A stretch of DNA of 36,145 nt from Sphingobacteriales bacterium (lineage in GTDB: Bacteria > Bacteroidota > Bacteroidia > Chitinophagales > Chitinophagaceae): positions 1 through 36,145 of the forward strand of contig REAR01000089.1 of the NCBI GenBank assembly GCA_004295245.1, in the 5' to 3' direction. Of the stretch, positions 7,768 through 16,396 are shown piece by piece. How positions within the stretch are numbered: the stretch's first letter is position 1; each line of letters starts with the position of its first letter. The translations under genes were made by a program, and so were the position numbers. Under the pieces are notes generated by a model. The model had not been told where the DNA came from. It worked only from the letters and a program-made list of their open reading frames with translations, and ran no database searches.

Positions 7768-7866
7768 AAAAACTAGTTGCAACGAAGTTAATATTCCATT
7801 TTCAAATTAACAGCAGTAAATATTACTACAGCTGTTAACCCTTCAATGTACATATGCAATTATAGG

Positions 7867-7908
7867 GTAACCAGCAGCAACACCTACAGCAACATCGTTG
7901 CTACGCTC
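7867..7908 (-). repeat. 43-nt intergenic repeat, copy 3 (diverged)
   Basis: On the minus strand it reads GAGCGTAGCAACG...GGTTAC over 42 nt. The GCAACG and GGTTAC ends and the spacing are kept, but the GTGCGACGC core has mutated. It lies between the divergent kinase and protease genes. Confidence 0.6.
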
Positions 7909-7943
7909 AGTTCATCGGCAAAGCGCTGTTTATGCATATAAAA

Positions 7944-7975
7944 ATTGTACAACCTGCCCGTATCAACTACTTTTG
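7944..7975 (+). promoter_or_regulatory. Bacteroidota-type promoter of the S41 protease gene
   Basis: TTG (7945-7947), 20 nt, then TACTTTTG (7968-7975), an exact TAnnTTTG -7 match. Transcription would begin near 7980, which rules out an in-frame ATG at 7945 and supports the start at 8014. Confidence 0.7.
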
Positions 7976-8013
7976 CGAAAAGTAATTTATCAGGTTTTAA
8001 AATTGGTTTTAGT

Positions 8014-9612
8014 ATGACAGGTAAAAAATTCAATAGTTGGCTTCCCTTGTTATTTGCTATTGTAATGGTGGTAGGTATGGTACTGGGTTTTAAACTACGA
8101 CAAAAAACCAGCCGGCCAGGCTCTATTTTCAGTACACAAAGCAACTCATCGCTACAAGAAATTTTAGATCTGGTACAATTAAAATATGTGGATACTGTGA
8201 AAGTAGACAGTATAACTGACAGTGCCATTAATGAAATGCTTACCCAACTAGATCCTCACTCTGTTTACATACCAGCCATTACTTTACAAGATGTAAATGA
8301 AGACCTGCAAGGAAATTTTCAAGGTATTGGTGTTGAGTTTAATATTTTTAATGATACTGTTCACGTAATCTCTGTTATGGAAAATGGCCCCAGCCATAAA
8401 GCAGGCTTGCAGGTTGGCGACCGGTTTTTACAAGTAAACGACTCTGGCGTTGCTGGCAACAATATTACCAGTCTTCGCATAAAAAAACTTTTACGAGGCC
8501 CCGGCAATAGCACCGTTGCTATTCAAGTGCTTCGAGACAATGAAAAAAAGCAGTTCAACATTCAACGCGGTATTATTCCAATACCCTCTGTAGATGCTGC
8601 TTATATGGCAAATAAAACTACCGGCTTTATACACATTAATAAGTTTTCTGAGAACACGTATGAAGAGTTTATGAAAAGCCTGGAATTGTTGCAGCAAAAA
8701 GGAATGACGCAGTTAATAGTAGATCTGAGAGATAATGGAGGAGGTATTTTACAAGAAGCAGTAGACATTGCTGATGAATTTTTAGATGCTAATAAACTAA
8801 TTGTTTACACAGAAGGTACGCATCAAAAGCGGCAAGATTATCGCTGCAAACGCGATGGTCTTTTTGAAACCGGCAAACTGGTATTGCTTATTGATGAAGG
8901 CAGTGCTTCTGCCAGTGAAGTTTTAGCCGGTGCATTGCAAGATTGGGACAGAGCTACCATAATTGGCCGCAGAAGTTTTGGAAAAGGACTTGTGCAAGAA
9001 CAATATGACTTAAGCAATGGCGCTGCTTTGCGCCTTACGGTTTCAAGATATTACACCCCATTAGGAAGAAGCATTCAAAAACCCTATGCTAAAGGTGAAG
9101 GTAAAGATGTGTATAGAAATGAAATTGCAGACCGCTATCACAATGGTTCAATGGCGGTGGCAGACAGTAATCATATTACCAATGGCAAAGTATTTAAAAC
9201 ACAAAAAGGCAACATTGTTTACGGAGGTGGTGGTATTATGCCAGATATGTTTGTGCCTGCCGACACCAGCCTGCTGACACCACTGATAAGCAAACTATAT
9301 ATGCATAATACTATCAGCAACTATGCATACCGATATTATATACAAAATAAAAAAGCAATCAGTAACCAGCAAAATGCTAGTACCTTTTTTGCCACTGTAA
9401 CAGCGCAACCAGATTTCTGGAATGGCTTTGTACAATTTGCAGCAACAGATAGTGTAAATGCAAGTGCTTTTACAAATAAAGACAAAGCTTTTGTAAGCCA
9501 ACGGCTGACCGCTTTAATTGCACGGCAGCAATGGCGGAACAACGGTTTTTATGAAGTACTGAATAATAACGATCCCACAGTATTAAAGGCTCTTGATGCG
9601 TTGAGAAAATAA
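8014..9612 (+). CDS. S41 family C-terminal processing protease (CtpA-like)
   Basis: A periplasmic serine protease of 532 residues. An N-terminal signal anchor (about residues 9-27) is followed by the N-terminal helical region, a PDZ domain (about 90-180, with GIGVEFNIFNDTVHVISV and GLQVGDRFLQVN) and the peptidase core. Catalytic residues are visible: Ser301 in GSASASEVLAGAL and Lys324 in SFGKGLVQ, the Ser-Lys dyad of the family. It cleaves proteins near their C-termini and is likely to process or degrade envelope proteins. The start at 8014 is chosen because a promoter ends at 7975 and the signal anchor begins directly after it; a longer frame from 7945 would start upstream of transcription. 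It converges with the TPR gene, with five bases between the stops. Confidence 0.94.
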   Translation: MTGKKFNSWLPLLFAIVMVVGMVLGFKLRQKTSRPGSIFSTQSNSSLQEILDLVQLKYVDTVKVDSITDSAINEMLTQLDPHSVYIPAITLQDVNEDLQGNFQGIGVEFNIFNDTVHVISVMENGPSHKAGLQVGDRFLQVNDSGVAGNNITSLRIKKLLRGPGNSTVAIQVLRDNEKKQFNIQRGIIPIPSVDAAYMANKTTGFIHINKFSENTYEEFMKSLELLQQKGMTQLIVDLRDNGGGILQEAVDIADEFLDANKLIVYTEGTHQKRQDYRCKRDGLFETGKLVLLIDEGSASASEVLAGALQDWDRATIIGRRSFGKGLVQEQYDLSNGAALRLTVSRYYTPLGRSIQKPYAKGEGKDVYRNEIADRYHNGSMAVADSNHITNGKVFKTQKGNIVYGGGGIMPDMFVPADTSLLTPLISKLYMHNTISNYAYRYYIQNKKAISNQQNASTFFATVTAQPDFWNGFVQFAATDSVNASAFTNKDKAFVSQRLTALIARQQWRNNGFYEVLNNNDPTVLKALDALRK

Positions 9613-9617
9613 AACCT

Positions 9618-10373
9618 TTATTTCCATGCTTTCTGTAATTGCTTTGCCTCTTCTTTAATAGGTACATCATCCTGTATCTTAACTGGCATTGCCAATAAAG
9701 TTGTTAATAGCTGGTGGGCTTTCGCTTTTTCATTATTCTTATAATAAGCTTTTGCCAGCTCAAGGTAGTTTAATAAAAAATCGGGGGCTATTTTTTTGCT
9801 TTTTTCATAAAACCGTATAGACTCTTTAAAACTTGCAGCGGGTAACCCTCCATAAAATACTTTTGCTGCTGAGCGTTCAAAACCACTCAGGTTACTTACT
9901 TCATAGTGCCATTTACCAAGCACATGGTAGGGCTTAAAATTGCTGCTATCGTAAAGAACCGCTAACTCAGCATATTTTTTTATATCATTAACGGCTGTAA
10001 TTTTTTCTTTCCCACCCACAACAAGGGCCATCCGCCCCATTGCAACTGCCATTGCAAAATTTGCTTCCGCATTTTTGGGCTCAACTTTTATTGCAGTTTG
10101 GGCATAAATTTTTGCTGCTTTAAAGTAATCTATCTTAGTTTCCTTGGTAAGCTGTCTATTGCCAATAGAACTACACAACTCACTGCATTTATACAATGCC
10201 CTTATATGAGCAGGCTTAATTTTAATTATTTCTTTGTATTTGATAAATGCAGCTTCCTGGTTGGCAGGCTCCAGGCGTTCCGCCTCTTTTAATAAAATAG
10301 CTATATCCGGTTGTGCAAAACCCGGAGCTATTAATAACAATAAGCAACAAAGAATAAGGAGTTTACATTTCAC
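9618..10373 (-). CDS. exported TPR protein resembling eukaryotic RMDN (regulator of microtubule dynamics)
   Basis: A 251-residue protein with a signal peptide (MKCKLLILCCLLLLIAPGFAQ) and helical repeats. The C-terminal half has the string GKWHYEVSNLSGFERSAAKVFYGG, then a phrase on small helices SIRFYEKSKKIAPDF and YLELAKAYYKN; this pattern, a Trp-x-Tyr-Glu-Val helix followed by F/W-E-(R/K) and a glycine turn, is what I know from eukaryotic RMDN1/RMDN3 TPR domains. Function in bacteria is unknown; a periplasmic scaffold is a guess. It starts with GTG at 10373, whose first G is the last base of the folB TAG stop (TAGTG), implying coupled translation. No better ATG lies nearby. Confidence 0.82.
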   Translation of the reverse strand: MKCKLLILCCLLLLIAPGFAQPDIAILLKEAERLEPANQEAAFIKYKEIIKIKPAHIRALYKCSELCSSIGNRQLTKETKIDYFKAAKIYAQTAIKVEPKNAEANFAMAVAMGRMALVVGGKEKITAVNDIKKYAELAVLYDSSNFKPYHVLGKWHYEVSNLSGFERSAAKVFYGGLPAASFKESIRFYEKSKKIAPDFLLNYLELAKAYYKNNEKAKAHQLLTTLLAMPVKIQDDVPIKEEAKQLQKAWK

Positions 10374-10732
10374 TAATCATCAAATTTCTTGTGCAAAGTC
10401 ACCCCCACTTTTCCATTAAAATCTTCAATGGGCGGTTGTAATTTAAAAATAGTAATAATAACCTCTTTTGCAAAAGAATATTCGTGTCTTATTTTTCTGA
10501 TGATACTTTCAGCCACCTCTTCCAGCAAAGGTGTGGGTGCGGCCATTCTTTTTTTTACAATTTTATATAATTCTACGTAGTCTATAACATTTTTAATGTC
10601 GGTGAATTTGATTTTCTTTTCCTCATATTTCACCTGTAAATGCACTTCGTATTCGCTGCCATTAATTTTTTCTTCCTCATAAATGCCATGAAAAGCCTGA
10701 AAACGCAAATCCGCCAATTGTACTGTTAGCAT
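10373..10732 (-). CDS. folB: dihydroneopterin aldolase
   Basis: Folate pathway: cleaves 7,8-dihydroneopterin to 6-hydroxymethyl-dihydropterin and glycolaldehyde. At 119 residues it is the usual size. Motifs seen: RFQAFHGIYEEEK near the N-terminus (the conserved HGxxxxE region), NVIDYVELYKIV, the LLEEVAESI helix and a final strand with KLQPPIEDFNGKVGV. Homo-octameric in known members. The stop TAG overlaps the GTG start of the TPR gene. Its ATG directly abuts the U-run of a 14-bp hairpin, so expression may depend on read-through from trxB or on a start inside that hairpin region. Confidence 0.93.
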   Translation of the reverse strand: MLTVQLADLRFQAFHGIYEEEKINGSEYEVHLQVKYEEKKIKFTDIKNVIDYVELYKIVKKRMAAPTPLLEEVAESIIRKIRHEYSFAKEVIITIFKLQPPIEDFNGKVGVTLHKKFDD

Positions 10733-10769
10733 AAAAAATAAATTCGGGTTAAAGAAACCCGAATTTATT
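10733..10769 (-). terminator. strong hairpin with U-run between trxB and folB
   Basis: AATAAATTCGGGTT (10737-10750) pairs perfectly over 14 bp with AACCCGAATTTATT (10756-10769) around a 5-nt loop. On the minus strand it is followed by TTTT and then directly by the folB ATG. It looks like the trxB terminator, but its position also makes it a possible control element of folB. Confidence 0.82.
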
Positions 10770-10809
10770 GAGAATAGGCAGAACCCAATATTAAATTTTA
10801 GCTATTAGC

Positions 10810-11757
10810 TTACATTACACCTTTTGCCGACAAATAGCGTTCGGCATCCAGCGCAGCCATACAACCACTACCAGCTGCTGTTACTGCCTGGCGATAAATT
10901 TTATCCTGTACATCTCCCGCCGCAAAAACCCCTTCAATATTTGTTTTAGCAGAACCCGGTATCGTTTTAATATAGCCCGCCTCATCCATTTGCAGCCACT
11001 CTTTAAAAATATCGGAGTTGGGCTGGTGGCCAATAGCTACAAAAAAACCACTTACAGGTACTTCTGTTTTTTCACCGGTAACCACATTTTTAATGCGTAC
11101 TTTTTCAACTTTGTTGTCACCAATTACTTCGTCTGTTTCGCTGTTCCAATAAATTTTTATATTAGTCGTATTCTTAACCCTATCCTGCATAACCTTTGAA
11201 GCTTTCATTCCATCTTCTCCTTTTCTTACAATCATATGTACGGTGGTGCAAAGCTTAGAAAGATACACGGCTTCTTCGCAAGCAGTATCGCCGGCGCCTA
11301 CAATGGCCACCTCTTTGTTTCTGAAAAAGAAACCATCACAAACGGCACAAGCGCTTACACCAAACCCATTTAATCTTTGTTCACTTTCTAAACCCAACCA
11401 TTTAGCAGAAGCACCCGTTGCAATAATTACCGCATCCGCTTCTATAATCTTTTCTTCATCAATTGTAACGCTAAAGGGTTGTTTACTAAAATCTACTTCT
11501 GTAGCTAACCCAAAACGGATATCTGCCCCCATGCGCACCGCCTGCTTTTCAAAATGCACCATCATTTCTGGCCCCTGAATACCATCTGCATAACCGGGAT
11601 AATTCTCAACTTCCGTGGTAATGGTTAACTGCCCCCCGGGTTGTATGCCCTGGTATAAAACCGGATGCATATTTGCACGGGCAGCATAAATTGCTGCGGT
11701 ATATCCTGCAGGGCCCGAACCTATAATTAAACAATGTACTTTTTCTGTAGTAGCCAT
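10810..11757 (-). CDS. trxB: thioredoxin-disulfide reductase
   Basis: NADPH-dependent flavoprotein that reduces thioredoxin. The 315-residue protein has the FAD-binding GSGPAGYTAAIYAAR near the start, the redox-active CAVC pair (Cys137 and Cys140) in SACAVCDGFFF, an NADPH-binding GAGDTACEEA and the C-terminal FAD motif EGVFAAGDVQDKIYRQ. All catalytic parts are present; length and order match bacterial low-Mr TrxR. Single gene, apparently ending at the 14-bp hairpin before folB. A -7-like TATTTTTG on the minus strand lies about 27 bases upstream of the ATG, without a clear -33 partner. Confidence 0.97.
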   Translation of the reverse strand: MATTEKVHCLIIGSGPAGYTAAIYAARANMHPVLYQGIQPGGQLTITTEVENYPGYADGIQGPEMMVHFEKQAVRMGADIRFGLATEVDFSKQPFSVTIDEEKIIEADAVIIATGASAKWLGLESEQRLNGFGVSACAVCDGFFFRNKEVAIVGAGDTACEEAVYLSKLCTTVHMIVRKGEDGMKASKVMQDRVKNTTNIKIYWNSETDEVIGDNKVEKVRIKNVVTGEKTEVPVSGFFVAIGHQPNSDIFKEWLQMDEAGYIKTIPGSAKTNIEGVFAAGDVQDKIYRQAVTAAGSGCMAALDAERYLSAKGVM

Positions 11758-11783
11758 AGCTTTCTTAATAAATTTAAAGTTGA

Positions 11784-11791
11784 CAAAAATA
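11784..11791 (-). promoter_or_regulatory. possible -7 element of trxB
   Basis: TATTTTTG on the minus strand matches TAnnTTTG and would give a leader of about 20 nt. No TTG at the expected upstream distance, so support is partial. Confidence 0.4.
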
Positions 11792-11852
11792 ACTGTTACA
11801 CAAATACCATTGTGTAAGATAAATTACATGTGCATAAACAGGCTTGCAATGT

Positions 11853-12734
11853 TTATTTTGGCACCACCAGGGTTTTGTATTGAACGGCATAACCGCCAAA
11901 ATACCCCAGCGCCCCTTTTACATTACTCAGTACTTTGGTTGGAGAAGAAAATGGATTGCCAATACTGGCATAGCTATATTCCATAGTGCGCCAAAAGTCA
12001 TAAGTGGCTTTATCAATATTGCAGAATTTAACGGTTATAGTATCGCCTTTCTCAAAAAACGAAAAATTGTCGCGGTCAATTTCTTCATTCCGGTCGGCCC
12101 CTCTTTCTACATCTATAGAATAAGTTTTTCCGTCAATTATCTGGTCATCAAAAACAGAATTAAGCCCCGGAAAAAAAGGATCCCGGTTTGCTTTTGTATA
12201 ATAGCGAATATAATTACCAAAACCGGGTGGATCTGTTACTTTGGCCGCAAGTATCACCTTATTAGTATCCGGATTATTAGGGGCAGGTCTCCACCAAACT
12301 GAATCTATTTTTTTTACTAAAGCTGGTATAGTTGTAGTACCAGTAATAGTTTGCCCGTTAACCGTTATTGCTAACTCATATTTTTTAGTAAACTCGCCTA
12401 CAAAAGCTGTGGCAAGATTAGCCGAATCAATACTATAATAGTAAATTTTTGCGCCTCCCGTGGTAGTTAAAGAATACTCTTTTAAGGTATGTGTTTTGGT
12501 GCCGTTGTTAACCGTAACTATGGCATTTCTTATAAATGAATTGGCCAGTAGTTCTGGCGTAATCTTTCCAAAATAATCATAGCTATTGCTAAGTAATACA
12601 ATGGGTGGCTGCCCATCTTCAATGGTAGCTTCTACCACTATTGCAGGGGTTGTTTTTTCTACATTAAAACTAACGGCTTTTTCGCATGCCAAAAAAACGG
12701 TAACAATTAATACCAGAATAAGATAACGGTTCAT
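11853..12734 (-). CDS. DUF4249 family lipoprotein
   Basis: A 293-residue outer-membrane-type lipoprotein. The signal LILVLIVTVFLAC ends with Cys16 as lipidation site. The body is beta-rich with the family pattern: an early VVEATIEDGQPPIVLLSNS, then a stretch on NAIVTVNNGTKTHTL, a YELAITVNGQTITGTTTIP strand pair and a C-terminal region FWRTMEYSYASIGNPFSSP. DUF4249 proteins in Bacteroidota often sit near TonB-dependent receptors, but no such gene is adjacent here. Function unknown. The ATG lies only four bases after an exact TAACTTTG -7 box, so its mRNA is probably leaderless or nearly so. Confidence 0.86.
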   Translation of the reverse strand: MNRYLILVLIVTVFLACEKAVSFNVEKTTPAIVVEATIEDGQPPIVLLSNSYDYFGKITPELLANSFIRNAIVTVNNGTKTHTLKEYSLTTTGGAKIYYYSIDSANLATAFVGEFTKKYELAITVNGQTITGTTTIPALVKKIDSVWWRPAPNNPDTNKVILAAKVTDPPGFGNYIRYYTKANRDPFFPGLNSVFDDQIIDGKTYSIDVERGADRNEEIDRDNFSFFEKGDTITVKFCNIDKATYDFWRTMEYSYASIGNPFSSPTKVLSNVKGALGYFGGYAVQYKTLVVPK

Positions 12735-12738
12735 GCTG

Positions 12739-12746
12739 CAAAGTTA
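12739..12746 (-). promoter_or_regulatory. -7 element of the DUF4249 gene, next to the start codon
   Basis: TAACTTTG on the minus strand matches TAnnTTTG and is separated from the ATG at 12734 by only GCAGC-like bases (four). Candidate upstream TTGs lie 15 or 23 nt away, neither ideal. Confidence 0.5.
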
Positions 12747-12833
12747 ATTGTTAGCATATAACAATGAACCAACCCCAATTGTTAAAACCGCTTTTTTTAT
12801 ATACGGCGAGGCTTGAAGCATTGCAGCTAACAG

Positions 12834-12875
12834 GTGCGACGCAACGATGCTGCCCATAGCGATGCGGCTGGTGAC
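12834..12875 (+). repeat. 43-nt intergenic repeat, copy 4
   Basis: GTGCGACGCAACG to GGTGAC, 42 nt, followed at once by the rpoD terminator. It lies between rpoD and the DUF4249 gene. Confidence 0.88.
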
Positions 12876-12879
12876 AAAA

Positions 12880-12908
12880 AAAAGCCCCGGAAAATTTCCG
12901 GGGCTTTT
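12880..12908 (-). terminator. intrinsic terminator of rpoD
   Basis: A 14-bp near-perfect palindrome with core GCCCCGG/CCGGGGC. A run of A on its left side becomes the U-run for minus-strand transcription. It sits 21 bp past the rpoD stop and, lacking strong orientation, could also work from the other side. Confidence 0.85.
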
Positions 12909-12929
12909 ATATAATATGCTTGTTACAAA

Positions 12930-13787
12930 TTAACCTAAATAAGACTTTAAGGCGCTGCTGTAACGGGCTTTTTGTAAACGCTTGATGGCTCTTTCTTTGA
13001 TCTGGCGGATACGCTCTTTAGTAAGATCGTATTTCTGACCAATTTGCTCAATGGTAACACCATTTTCTCCATCCAACCCAAAGTAGGCATTCACAATCTC
13101 AGCTTCACGCGGAGATAATGATTTTAAAACGCGGCGGATTTCGTTGCGCAATGAATCTTTCATCACATCATCATCTGTATCATCACTGCCTTCTAATAAA
13201 TCGCCCATGGCAACATCTTCTGCTTCGTGCACCGGAGCGTCTAATGAAGTATGGCGGGTATTGCTTTGGAAAATATTATTGATTTCCGTTTCACTCATTT
13301 CCAAAATATCTGCCAGCTCTTCGGTAGAGGGCTCACGTTCATGCTCCTGCTCAAAAGCCATATAAGCTTTATTGGCTTTGTTGTAGGTGCCTATTTTGTT
13401 TTGTGGCAAACGCACCAAACGGCCTTGTTCTGCTAAAGCCTGTAAAATGCTCTGACGAATCCACCAAACGGCGTAAGAAATGAATTTAAACCCTTTCGTT
13501 TCATCAAAACGCTGGGCAGCTTTAATTAAACCAAGGTTACCTTCATTAATAAGGTCGCTTAAGCTTAAACCCTGGTGTTGGTATTGTTTTGCAACCGATA
13601 CCACAAAACGAAGGTTGGCCTGTACTAATTTATCTAATGCACGCTGGTCTCCCATCTTAATACGCTGGGCAAGTATGGTCTCCTCTTCAGGAGTGATCAT
13701 AGAAATTTTAGAAATTTCTTGTAAATACTTTTCAACTGCCTGCGAATCCCGGTTGGTGATCTGTGTAGCGATTTTGAGCTGTCTCAT
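12930..13787 (-). CDS. rpoD: primary RNA polymerase sigma factor (sigma-70 family)
   Basis: The housekeeping sigma factor in its short Bacteroidota form, 285 residues, lacking region 1.1. Seen in order: region 1.2 (DSQAVEKYLQEI), region 2 (NLRFVVSVAKQY, DLINEGNLGLIKAA, FDETKGFKFISYAVWWIRQS), region 3 (with RLVRLPQNK before it) and region 4 (VLKSLSPREAEIV, YDLTKERIRQIKERAIKRL, the helix-turn-helix reading the upstream promoter box). This type of sigma recognises the TTTG / TAnnTTTG promoters found elsewhere in the window. It has its own terminator. The 470 bp upstream is non-coding, as suits a complex promoter region. Confidence 0.96.
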   Translation of the reverse strand: MRQLKIATQITNRDSQAVEKYLQEISKISMITPEEETILAQRIKMGDQRALDKLVQANLRFVVSVAKQYQHQGLSLSDLINEGNLGLIKAAQRFDETKGFKFISYAVWWIRQSILQALAEQGRLVRLPQNKIGTYNKANKAYMAFEQEHEREPSTEELADILEMSETEINNIFQSNTRHTSLDAPVHEAEDVAMGDLLEGSDDTDDDVMKDSLRNEIRRVLKSLSPREAEIVNAYFGLDGENGVTIEQIGQKYDLTKERIRQIKERAIKRLQKARYSSALKSYLG

Positions 13788-14257
13788 ATCTTATCTTGAG
13801 TTAATGAATAATCCTGCCGTTAAATAAAAGTGTTTAGCGGGGTACGGGATCAACAGTTGTAAGACAAGGAATGTTCGGGGGAAGTTGCAGCTTTATAAGC
13901 TATTGAGTAGTTAAACCTCAGGTTATCCGTCCAGAACTGCAACAAATGTAATCTGCAATTTTCATAACTCATAGTGTTTATAAAAAAAACTAAGCGCAAA
14001 CTATTGCAGCAGGCCCTTACAAAAGTGAGTATATACCGCATAAAGCGTAATGGCAAGTAAGGTGTAACCAGCTACAGTGCTATGTTTGGGCAGCCGTTGC
14101 GTCGCACACTTGTGCCATTAATACGCTATTGGGCAAAAGGTAACGGGGTTAAAAAAAAATCTTAGCCCCAGTAAAAAAACTTGAGGGAAGTCAAAAAAAA
14201 GGAACAAAAATGCCCGCATTAAAGAATGTCTGCAACAGGCTAAAGCAGTTTTGTTAC
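13788..14257. other. 470-bp non-coding gap upstream of rpoD
   Basis: No supported gene. It holds repeat copy 5 (14064-14107), a 7-bp inverted repeat GTTGCAG (13884-13890) / CTGCAAC (13937-13943), and a small AGCTT-TAT-AAGCT hairpin (13889-13901) within it. These could be a 5' leader structure of rpoD or a small RNA; I see no exact TAnnTTTG box facing rpoD. The half next to the histidine kinase stop is A-rich, with a weak GGGG/CCCC stem around 14155-14177 that may be its terminator. Confidence 0.5.
14064..14107 (-). repeat. 43-nt intergenic repeat, copy 5
   Basis: Minus strand GTGCGACGCAACG to GGTTAC, 44 nt, with the AAGTGTGCG extension of the core seen also in copies 7, 10 and 11 in related forms. 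Confidence 0.87.
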
Positions 14258-16396
14258 TTAAGCCACCTTGCTTAAACGGTGGTATTGCGTAATTTTTGCA
14301 TGTAATTCTTCTGGCCTGAAGGGTTTATGAATAAAGTCCAGAAAGCCTTTTTGCATCAGGTCATCCACCATATTATCATAAACAGCAGCGGTAAAAGCCA
14401 ACACAATAGCCTGAGGTTGTATCTTTTTAATGGTAACTAAAGCAGTGGCCCCATCCATTTCAGGCATTTCCAAATCAAGCAATACAAGGTCAAAATTGCC
14501 TTCTTTAAATTTCTGTACAGCCTCCAGTCCGTTCTTGGCTTCAGTAAGCTCAACACCCCATTTTAATAAAAAACGTCGGGCTACCGATAGGTTAACCGGG
14601 TTGTCTTCTGCTATTAAAATACGTACACCCGTTAAGCTACCCGGCTGCGTGGCTTTATGTTCAGTAATGTATTCTTTACGGTTTTCATTAATGGGCATTT
14701 CAACAGTAAACTGAAAAGCGCTGCCTTTGCCTTCCTGGCTTTCTAAGCGTAGCTCAGAGCCAAAAATATTGATGAGTTTTTTGGTAATAGTTAAACCAAG
14801 GCCAGTGCCACCATATTTACGGGTAGTATTAATATCAGCTTGTGTAAAGCTTTCAAATATTTCTTTATGCTTTGCCGGTGCAATGCCAATGCCCGTATCT
14901 TTTACCAAAAAATGCACGGTTGATTTGCTGCTGGTTGAAAACAATTTACTTACAGAAAAAGTAATGCTGCCACTATGTGTAAACTTAATGGCATTAGACA
15001 ACAGGTTACTTAAAATTTGGTTTAAACGTGTTTCATCAGAAAGGTATTCAGTATCCAAGCGGTCATCAATTTCTGTAATAAACCGCAGCCCCTTTTCTGA
15101 TACTGAGCGGCTGAACTGTGCAATTACTTTCTGCGCAAACTCTTTAATATTTACGGGTGCTGCCGCCAGTTCCAGCTTACCCGCTTCAATTTTATTAAAA
15201 TCCAGAATATCATTTATCAGCACCATCATGTGTTCAGAAGAATACTTCAATACATCCAAATGAGGTTTTTGCGTTTGTAAAAAATCTTCCTGTAACAATA
15301 AATTTGTTGAGCCAATAATTCCATTTAGGGGTGTTCTTAACTCGTGGCTCATATTACTTAAAAACCGTGCCTTCACATGCGCAGCCACTTCTGCTCTTTC
15401 CTTGGCTTTCATTAATTCAAATTCGGCCATCTTAATTTCAGAAATATCAAGAACACTGATTTTTAAATACTGCATTTCTTTGTTTACAAATGGCACTATA
15501 CTTACATAACTATACAACACTTTGTTGCTAGAACTGATGAATGACATCTCTCCCTGCCAATTCTCTAACCCTTCATTAAACCTATTTACTAAGTCGCTAA
15601 ACGATTTCCGGCTACTTTCATGTAGCCATGTTTCGATACTGGTATTTGCAATATACCTGAGCTCAGCCTGCATAACCATTTCTTGTGCCCGTTGATTGCA
15701 GTTGGTTATTTTATGGTTTGCCCGGTCCACAATAAATACGCCATCTAAAGAAGTATTATAAATCGTATCTACAAACTTCTTTTCCTGAAGTATTGCCACT
15801 TCATTGTCTCTGTTTACACGAATGATGGCATAAGAAAAGAAGATGGTTAATACCAACGATAAAGAAAGGTTAGTGGTAAAAAGACGTTCATAAATATGAT
15901 CGGTCATTATTTGCACATCATTGGTATTAGGGCTTATTTTAAGGCAAATAAAAGAGGAGAAAATTGTAATAAGATAAACTACCAGAAACTCAGTAAAATC
16001 TTTTCGGATGTTTACAATAAATGTAAGAATGAGAAAGTATGGAAAATACAGCAAGTACTCAGAAGCCCGCAAACCTTCTACATAGCTCATAACAATGATG
16101 TAAAGATTTACATTCACCACAGAAATTATACGGGCAGCCTCTACTTTCTTTTTTGTATTAAAATAATAGGCCATCCAAAAAATATAGCCAGAAGTAAAAC
16201 TGATTAAAGCACTGATGTAGAGTTTTAAGGAAAAATAAGAAGTTACAGATAACAGGTTAATCATAGAGGCCAGCAGCACAAACTGGCTGAAGCGAATCAT
16301 CTTCTTTTTCTTCTCTTCACTAACCGTATCATCTATACCTGAGTAGATAATATACTGGTAAAAAGACCAGAATTCATGTAATATTTTCTCCTTCAT
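14258..16396 (-). CDS. hybrid sensor histidine kinase with receiver domain
   Basis: A 712-residue membrane kinase. Residues about 35-195 contain six predicted membrane helices with short loops, so it senses through the membrane or from within it. Then a PAS domain (about 205-320), HisKA with the phospho-acceptor His351 in NMSHELRTPLNG, an HATPase domain with N, G1 (DTGIGIAP) and G2 (GGTGLGLTI) boxes (about 455-570), and a C-terminal receiver with Asp641 in LLDLEMPEMDG. A kinase with its own receiver needs an Hpt protein to pass phosphate on; exactly such a gene starts 77 bp away on the other strand, followed by a LytTR regulator. Signal unknown. Confidence 0.95.
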   Translation of the reverse strand: MKEKILHEFWSFYQYIIYSGIDDTVSEEKKKKMIRFSQFVLLASMINLLSVTSYFSLKLYISALISFTSGYIFWMAYYFNTKKKVEAARIISVVNVNLYIIVMSYVEGLRASEYLLYFPYFLILTFIVNIRKDFTEFLVVYLITIFSSFICLKISPNTNDVQIMTDHIYERLFTTNLSLSLVLTIFFSYAIIRVNRDNEVAILQEKKFVDTIYNTSLDGVFIVDRANHKITNCNQRAQEMVMQAELRYIANTSIETWLHESSRKSFSDLVNRFNEGLENWQGEMSFISSSNKVLYSYVSIVPFVNKEMQYLKISVLDISEIKMAEFELMKAKERAEVAAHVKARFLSNMSHELRTPLNGIIGSTNLLLQEDFLQTQKPHLDVLKYSSEHMMVLINDILDFNKIEAGKLELAAAPVNIKEFAQKVIAQFSRSVSEKGLRFITEIDDRLDTEYLSDETRLNQILSNLLSNAIKFTHSGSITFSVSKLFSTSSKSTVHFLVKDTGIGIAPAKHKEIFESFTQADINTTRKYGGTGLGLTITKKLINIFGSELRLESQEGKGSAFQFTVEMPINENRKEYITEHKATQPGSLTGVRILIAEDNPVNLSVARRFLLKWGVELTEAKNGLEAVQKFKEGNFDLVLLDLEMPEMDGATALVTIKKIQPQAIVLAFTAAVYDNMVDDLMQKGFLDFIHKPFRPEELHAKITQYHRLSKVA

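Noticed and set aside
7945-8013. Upstream start of the S41 protease at 7945
   Set aside because: It overlaps the -33 promoter element and is followed by the true signal anchor at 8014.
13850-14056. 68-residue minus-strand frame upstream of rpoD
   Set aside because: No family features, no promoter, odd composition, and it overlaps inverted repeats; treated as non-coding.
14727-15263. 178-residue open frame antisense to the histidine kinase
   Set aside because: It lies wholly inside the kinase's HATPase/HisKA region, has no recognisable domain and reads as the mirror of conserved kinase codons.
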